38,925 bases of DNA, from NCBI GenBank assembly GCA_017443345.1, contig JAFSNR010000172.1, forward strand, positions 1 to 38,925, given 5' to 3'. The stretch is from Prevotella sp. (GTDB lineage: Bacteria > Bacteroidota > Bacteroidia > Bacteroidales > Bacteroidaceae). The translations under genes were made by a program, and so were the position numbers. The notes below the pieces were generated by a model, which did not search any database, was not told where the DNA came from, and saw only the letters and a list, made by a program, of their open reading frames with translations. Below are positions 34,463 to 38,925 of the stretch, piece by piece; position 1 is the first letter of the stretch; each line of letters opens with the position of its first letter.

Positions 34463-36517
34463 TCAGAATTTAATGTTAAATGCGACTGACGGTACGATGC
34501 CGAAGAGTGAATACTGCACAGCTGAAGTACCTGACTTAGAACGGTCCTCGAAGTTGATGAGGTAGGGATTGTAGTGGTTATACAGGTTGTAGATGCTGAA
34601 AGCCCACTCAACCGTCGTATGTTTGTTCTGTCTCTTCCAAACGGCTCCGATGTCCAGATGGTGATAGTCAGGTGCACGATAGCCGTTACGCTCTGTGTAG
34701 TAGAAGATCCAGTTGCCTTCAATCTGGTACTTGCCGCTGGGGGCTGTGAAGGCTTGTCCTGTATTGAATACCCAGGCAGCACTCAGGGTCCAGCGCTTGC
34801 TCAGACGATACATGGCTACGATGTTGATATCGTGGCGACGGTCGTTGTTGGCGTTATACCATTTGCCACCATTCACCCCGTCGACTCTTGTCTTCGACCA
34901 CGAGAGGGTGTAGTTCATCCATCCTGTCAGCTTACCACCATTTTTTCTGGCTGTCAGCTCCACACCGTAGCCCTTACCCTCACCAGGCAGGATCAGTCGC
35001 TCTATCTCAATCTCACTGCTGAAGGTCTTGCCATCACGATAGTCGAGGGCATTGTTAATATGACGGTAGTAGCCTTCAATCGAGAAGTCGTACATCTGCG
35101 AGGGGGTCATCAGGAAGAAACCACCACTCACCTGGTCTGCCACTTCTGGTTTAATGATGTTACTGCTCATCGTGTAACGGTCGAAGGGGGTAGAGGTACT
35201 CTGGTTGCGCAGAGCATGTACATTCTGAGAGGTACGCGTGTATCCTAATTTAATAGAGGTGAGGTCTGAAGTCTGCCAGTTCAGACTCAGACGGGGTTCC
35301 AGATTCAGATAGGTCTTGATGACCCTGTTGTCAGGATAATTATAGTACCACTCGATGTCACCGTTCTGATCGATGTCGTAGTAGAGCGAGCCTCCCAGTG
35401 GCATAAAGGCCGTCAGTCTCAGACCTGCAGATACGTGTATTTTCTTTGTCAGTGGGAAGACGAGGTTTGCCCAGATGGCATTGTCCCAGGCCTTTCGCTG
35501 TTCCTTCTCCTCGAGGGTCACTTTCCTCCATTCTGCTGATTTCACGTTCATCAGGGCTGTCTGCAGTCCTGCGTCGATCTTATACTTGCCCAGTCCCAAG
35601 TGGAGATCCTGTTTGAAACCCGTCTGACGGATATGTCCTGCAAACCACAGGTTCATGCCCAACAGGTCCGTACCGTTGTCAGTACCGTAGCCACTATAGT
35701 AGACGTTCGACTGCGAGTAGCTGTTATCGTTGAAGTAGTGCAGCCATTTCAAACTGGCTGAGAGGTTGTTCCATTTCAGGTCTACCATCTTGTCAAGTCC
35801 CGTTTCGTCCTTGCCTGAGAAGAAGGTCAAGAAGAGCTGGTTCTTGCTGTTGATGGTCCAATCGACCTTGGCGTTCAAGTCGTAGAAATAGAGCGTGTTG
35901 CCACTGAAATCCTTCGATAGCTTCAGCAACCAGTCCATATACGAACGACGGGCTGTCACCAGGAAGGCAGCCTTGTCCTTAACGATGGGACCTTCGAAGG
36001 TCGCCTTTGCAGCCAGGATACCAATGGAGGCACCACCATGATATTCGCTCTTGTTGCCAGTTTTGCCTACGATGTCGAGCACTGCCGATGAGGCACTGCC
36101 GTATTGGGCAGGCAACAATCCCTTATATAAGGTGGCAGCTGCAAGGGCATCGTCGTTGAAGGCTGAGAAGAGACCTCCCAGATGGCCTGCGTTGTAGACG
36201 GGTGTACCATCGAGCAGGATCTGGTTCTGGGCAGAAGTACCACCTCTCACCTGGAATCCACTCGAAGCATCGCTCTCTGCCTTGACGCCAGCCAGGAGTT
36301 GCAGTGATCGCATGATATCGCGCTCGCCAAAGAGTTGGGGCGAGGCTGTCAGTTCCTTGATTTTCAATTGTTCTGCACCAGTCTGTACGCTCTGAACGCG
36401 TTGACGGGCTGAATTCGAGACGACAACTACCTCGTCCAGACGCTCTGTCTGGATGGTGTCACCCTCGTTAGTGGGCACTAAGGTCAGTGCTGATAGAAAT
36501 ATGCTGAATATCGACAT
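34463..36517 (-). CDS. TonB-dependent outer-membrane receptor
   Basis: A 684-residue receptor. A TonB-box-like LDEVVVVS (about 27-34) is followed by a plug domain (about 45-170, with GGVKAES-like, QVRGGTSAQNQILLDGTPVYN and a DIVGKTG end) and a C-terminal beta-barrel ending V-A-F-N-I-K-F. The N-terminal carboxypeptidase-like domain common in this group is absent, and the signal peptide has no basic residue. A TAA five codons upstream shows that the frame cannot extend. It would import a ligand with the DUF4249 lipoprotein encoded next; there is no SusD, so it is not a typical polysaccharide-utilisation locus. Confidence 0.87.
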   Translation of the reverse strand: MSIFSIFLSALTLVPTNEGDTIQTERLDEVVVVSNSARQRVQSVQTGAEQLKIKELTASPQLFGERDIMRSLQLLAGVKAESDASSGFQVRGGTSAQNQILLDGTPVYNAGHLGGLFSAFNDDALAAATLYKGLLPAQYGSASSAVLDIVGKTGNKSEYHGGASIGILAAKATFEGPIVKDKAAFLVTARRSYMDWLLKLSKDFSGNTLYFYDLNAKVDWTINSKNQLFLTFFSGKDETGLDKMVDLKWNNLSASLKWLHYFNDNSYSQSNVYYSGYGTDNGTDLLGMNLWFAGHIRQTGFKQDLHLGLGKYKIDAGLQTALMNVKSAEWRKVTLEEKEQRKAWDNAIWANLVFPLTKKIHVSAGLRLTAFMPLGGSLYYDIDQNGDIEWYYNYPDNRVIKTYLNLEPRLSLNWQTSDLTSIKLGYTRTSQNVHALRNQSTSTPFDRYTMSSNIIKPEVADQVSGGFFLMTPSQMYDFSIEGYYRHINNALDYRDGKTFSSEIEIERLILPGEGKGYGVELTARKNGGKLTGWMNYTLSWSKTRVDGVNGGKWYNANNDRRHDINIVAMYRLSKRWTLSAAWVFNTGQAFTAPSGKYQIEGNWIFYYTERNGYRAPDYHHLDIGAVWKRQNKHTTVEWAFSIYNLYNHYNPYLINFEDRSKSGTSAVQYSLFGIVPSVAFNIKF

Positions 36518-36524
36518 TTGGGCG

Positions 36525-36532
36525 CAAAGTTA
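36525..36532 (-). promoter_or_regulatory. -7 box of the TonB receptor, 7 bases from the ATG
   Basis: The minus strand reads TAACTTTG, ending 7 bases before the ATG at 36517, so the leader would be at most a few bases. It is a divergent partner of the promoter at 36552-36583. Confidence 0.65.
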
Positions 36533-36551
36533 CAAAAATATTGAGAAATGC

Positions 36552-36583
36552 TTGGAGTTAATGGATATTTTTTAGTAATTTTG
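36552..36583 (+). promoter_or_regulatory. Promoter of the 157-residue lipoprotein gene
   Basis: The -7 box TAATTTTG is at 36576-36583, with TTG at 36552-36554 21 bp upstream. The leader to the ATG is about 25 bases. Confidence 0.65.
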
Positions 36584-36608
36584 CAACAAATTATTAATTT
36601 GTATCAGT

Positions 36609-37082
36609 ATGAAGAAGCTATTTTTTGCCGTTTTGGCCCTTGTGGCGTTCTGCGCCTGCAACAGTGAGAAGTCTGATTTTCTCTATCGTGGATTGTCCAC
36701 ATCTCTGCCCTTGAATGTCTTTATCGACTCGTTGGCACAGCGTGGATTCGCTGTCGATTCTGCTGCGTCTCCTGATTCTACGGGTAGGGTAGTGGTCCTG
36801 AAGAGTCCTACGGAGAAGTATCATGTGCTGCTGGGACAGGCAGATGGTGTGATCCAGGCTGTGCAGGAGAACTGGGTTCTCTCTACCAACGATAGTACGC
36901 GTCGTATGTGGCAGGCGCTGCGTGACGATTTCGAGAAGGAAACAGGTGCCTGGCCCAATTGTCCTATCCTGAAGGATGATCACAAGGTTGCCAAGTTCGA
37001 ACTCGAGCGTGGTTTCGTGACCATCACCCTCAAGAATACCTACACCCCAACGCTTAACGTTCTCTACGAATTGAAGAAATAA
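36609..37082 (+). CDS. Small lipoprotein of unknown function
   Basis: 157 residues. The signal ends FCAC, with C17 the likely lipidated cysteine (C15 is possible). The mature part has a repeated pattern of beta-strands (VVVLKSPTEKYHVLLGQ, VIQAVQENWVL), then a helical stretch with RRMWQALRDDFEKETGAWPN and a final strand FVTITLKNTYTPTLNVLYE. I do not recognise the family. It is monocistronic, with its own promoter and a downstream 11-bp hairpin. Confidence 0.7.
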   Translation: MKKLFFAVLALVAFCACNSEKSDFLYRGLSTSLPLNVFIDSLAQRGFAVDSAASPDSTGRVVVLKSPTEKYHVLLGQADGVIQAVQENWVLSTNDSTRRMWQALRDDFEKETGAWPNCPILKDDHKVAKFELERGFVTITLKNTYTPTLNVLYELKK

Positions 37083-37236
37083 TATTAGTTTCTTTCGCTT
37101 ACTTACTATTCTAGGCTTAATGTCAAAGCGGTTATTTGGTGCTTTAGGATGACATTCATCAATCAATTTGCACGACAATAATATAGCCTTTTAGCATCCC
37201 CTGTTCTTTCGCAGGGTGACCCCTCGAATTTGTGTC
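37083..37236. other. Non-coding stretch after the lipoprotein gene
   Basis: Within the 262-bp gap between the two convergent lipoprotein genes, this part holds no ORF of note and no promoter box that I trust. The remaining third is two oppositely oriented terminators. Confidence 0.4.
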
Positions 37237-37264
37237 AAAAGGATAGACAAATCTATCCTTTTTA
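37237..37264 (+). terminator. Terminator of the 157-residue lipoprotein gene
   Basis: A perfect 11-bp stem AAAAGGATAGA / TCTATCCTTTT (37237-37247 and 37252-37262) with loop CAAA and T continuing to 37263. Confidence 0.8.
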
Positions 37265-37280
37265 ATTCATCTGTTTGTAT

Positions 37281-37318
37281 AAAAAGATTGCGCCCCTGAA
37301 CTGAATCAGGAGCGCAAT
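37281..37318 (-). terminator. Terminator of the 520-residue lipoprotein gene
   Basis: A 13-bp stem with one G-T wobble (arms 37287-37299 and 37306-37318), followed on the minus strand by CTTTTT. It lies 27 bases after the gene stop. Confidence 0.85.
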
Positions 37319-37344
37319 GATTATAGAGTGTTATTGTTTATTGA

Positions 37345-38907
37345 TTACTTAACGAGTACCCACCAAGCTGAGCCTTTCTTCCATGAGTATGCTGTACCGT
37401 CAACTGAAACAGCAAGCCATGTAGGATCTACACCACCAATAGCCCAAGGAGCAATAACATTGTTGATGTTGGCATCATTAATGGCATCATTTCCATATTT
37501 ACACTTGTCAAGTGTAAGAGCACAATTCTCAGGCTGGAGAGTAATTGAAGTGCCTGTTACGATGGTAAATACCTTGTGGTCACCAATCTTGTCAGCACCC
37601 TTTGTGATGGCACCTGCAGCATTTACGGCTACATCGTTAGCAGATACCTCGATACCTGTATCGCTTGCGTTTGCAGGGAAGAGAGCACCAGTAACTACAA
37701 CCCATTTCTGATTGTTGATATCCCACTGATATGTAACCTTAGTTGGAGTCGTTGTCTTCACAATTGCACCAGTAACAGATATCCAAGTTGCTGTGTTGAA
37801 TGTACATCCTGCTAATGCATATGTTTTGTTATCAGCATCGTAGTTAATGTTAACACCTCCACCAAACTCAACGTTCTTTACAGAAGCAGCTGTAACATCA
37901 GCTGTGCCATTAAGTTTAACACCGTCAAAGATGTCGCTCTTAACTGCGAAATTGCTTCCGTCAGCACTATTAACTGTTACATTCTTAACAATTGCGATGT
38001 TGCCGAGAGCCTTACCGTTGGCTACATTCAATGTACCCTCAGCAGCCTTTGTACCAACTACGCTGTTGATCTTTGCATCAGCAAAACCTAAAGTAAGGTC
38101 CTTATTCTTGTTGATGGTGATGTCACCAAGAGGAGTATCCTTGTCGTTGGTAATGGTAAGACCTGTTGTGTTGATGATCAAACTTGTAACATAAGTATCC
38201 TGGTTACCAACCTTGAAGCCCTTCTTTGTAACGAAAGTAGGAGCACCGTTTACGATAAGAGCAACGATATCACCAGCGCCCTTAACGATAGCACCTGTAG
38301 AAGCATCATCAATACCCTTAACAGTTACTCCACTGCCGATAGTCAGAGCGTTGTTCTTGTTAGCATTTGCTGCAGCGGCGAAAGTGCCAATTGTAGCACC
38401 TGCAGAGGTAAGAGTAGCTGCTACATTAGTAGCGTCAAGACCCATGTTGAATGTCTGAGCAGGAAGAGTAATGTTAACCTTAGCACCAGACAGGTTGGTT
38501 GAAGCGTCAAGATTCAGAGGCTGCTTGTCTGCATCCTGGAAATTACCATTGAAAGTAATGTTCAGAACTCGGTTAGCTGGCTTGTCGAAGAATGCAGGAA
38601 GTGTGAGGACAGCACCGTCCAGCTTATAAGAACCAGAGTTGATGACAATGTTCAACTCATTCTTCTTAATAAGCTCAGCCTTCTTGGTTGCATCGTAAGA
38701 TGCCCACAATGAAGCGAGATCAGCAGTCTTTGTGATTGTAAATACCAAGTCGCCACCCTTAGTAGATGTACCAGGCTGAGTCGGTGTCTTGGTGTTGTAC
38801 GGATCGTTAGGATCAACCTCTGTACCTTGCTTACATGAAGTCAAACCCATGGCTACGAGCAGAGCTAAGCCTGCAAGAGCTTTCCATGAAAATAGCTTTT
38901 TGTTCAT
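37345..38907 (-). CDS. Large surface-type lipoprotein of unknown function
   Basis: 520 residues. The lipoprotein signal ends GLTSC (C25), followed by an acidic/Pro/Thr tether (EVDPNDPYN, TPTQPGTST). The mature part is rich in Asn, Thr, Val, Ala and Gly, with repeated strand-turn units such as L-T-I-G-S-G-V-T-V-K-G, T-L-N-V-A-N-G-K and S-V-K-N-V-E-F-G-G-G, suggestive of a parallel beta-helix; the end has W-rich segments (DPTWLAVSVDGTAYSWKKGSAWW). Cys is rare. Codon choice looks more A/T-ending than that of the neighbouring enzymes, as in abundant surface proteins or acquired genes. The family is not recognised. The promoter lies beyond the right edge. Confidence 0.75.
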   Translation of the reverse strand: MNKKLFSWKALAGLALLVAMGLTSCKQGTEVDPNDPYNTKTPTQPGTSTKGGDLVFTITKTADLASLWASYDATKKAELIKKNELNIVINSGSYKLDGAVLTLPAFFDKPANRVLNITFNGNFQDADKQPLNLDASTNLSGAKVNITLPAQTFNMGLDATNVAATLTSAGATIGTFAAAANANKNNALTIGSGVTVKGIDDASTGAIVKGAGDIVALIVNGAPTFVTKKGFKVGNQDTYVTSLIINTTGLTITNDKDTPLGDITINKNKDLTLGFADAKINSVVGTKAAEGTLNVANGKALGNIAIVKNVTVNSADGSNFAVKSDIFDGVKLNGTADVTAASVKNVEFGGGVNINYDADNKTYALAGCTFNTATWISVTGAIVKTTTPTKVTYQWDINNQKWVVVTGALFPANASDTGIEVSANDVAVNAAGAITKGADKIGDHKVFTIVTGTSITLQPENCALTLDKCKYGNDAINDANINNVIAPWAIGGVDPTWLAVSVDGTAYSWKKGSAWWVLVK

Positions 38908-38925
38908 AATGCTTTTAATTAAAAA

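Noticed and set aside
34463-36517. TonB receptor considered as SusC of a polysaccharide-utilisation locus
   Set aside because: No SusD-like gene or glycosidase is adjacent; the partner is a DUF4249 lipoprotein and the N-terminal domain is missing.

Overview
The window looks like chromosomal DNA of a Bacteroidota bacterium, most likely order Bacteroidales and close to Prevotella. This is inferred from four things: intergenic promoters of the Bacteroidota type (-7 TAnnTTTG, sometimes with -33 TTTG about 20 bp upstream), weak or absent Shine-Dalgarno sequences, a TonB-dependent receptor paired with a DUF4249 lipoprotein, and protein families and gene order typical of the group (tig-clpP-clpX-recQ; purB-pseudouridine synthase-asnS; paaK-ACT). 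No transposase, integrase, phage gene, CRISPR array or rRNA is visible. I recognise 32 protein genes and two identical tRNA-Val(TAC) genes.

Layout. (1) 275-5759, minus strand: mlaE-mlaF (retrograde phospholipid transport), then, from its own promoter, a four-gene partner-switching operon: a TPR/transmembrane SpoIIE-type PP2C phosphatase, an RsbW-like kinase, a STAS antagonist, and a membrane-anchored histidine-kinase-like ATPase with no candidate phospho-acceptor histidine. (2) 5859-27661, all plus strand: lptB; tig; clpP-clpX-recQ; guaB; two periplasmic PpiC/SurA-type isomerases; an OstA/LptA-like protein; mutL; tRNA-Val; paaK-ACT; a second identical tRNA-Val; purB; an S4 pseudouridine synthase with a Gly/Gln/Tyr/Arg-repeat N-terminus; asnS; an outer-membrane beta-barrel candidate. 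(3) 27689-32046, minus: an antiporter with universal-stress-like C-terminal domains, lolD, a CvfB-like S1 protein and a small barrel. (4) 32139-38907: asd and a lipoprotein (+), TonB receptor and DUF4249 lipoprotein (-), an unknown lipoprotein (+), and a 520-residue lipoprotein (-).

Much of the window serves the cell envelope: MlaEF, LptB and the OstA-like protein (lipid and LPS traffic), two SurA-type folding factors, LolD (lipoprotein release), a TonB receptor, four lipoproteins and two predicted barrels. Around these sit proteostasis genes (trigger factor, ClpXP), DNA repair (RecQ, MutL) and central metabolism or translation (GuaB, PurB, Asd, AsnS).

The most unusual signals are: the His-less kinase-like protein closing the partner-switching operon; 9-bp-periodic CTAG arrays (five exact copies in an isomerase linker, five between two genes, and a decayed set in the MutL linker); heptamer arrays that supply gene ends; a paaK-ACT pair bracketed by 78-bp identical direct repeats made of tRNA genes; several promoters so close to the start codon that transcripts would be nearly leaderless; and a palindrome in which the stop codons of two convergent genes lie opposite each other.
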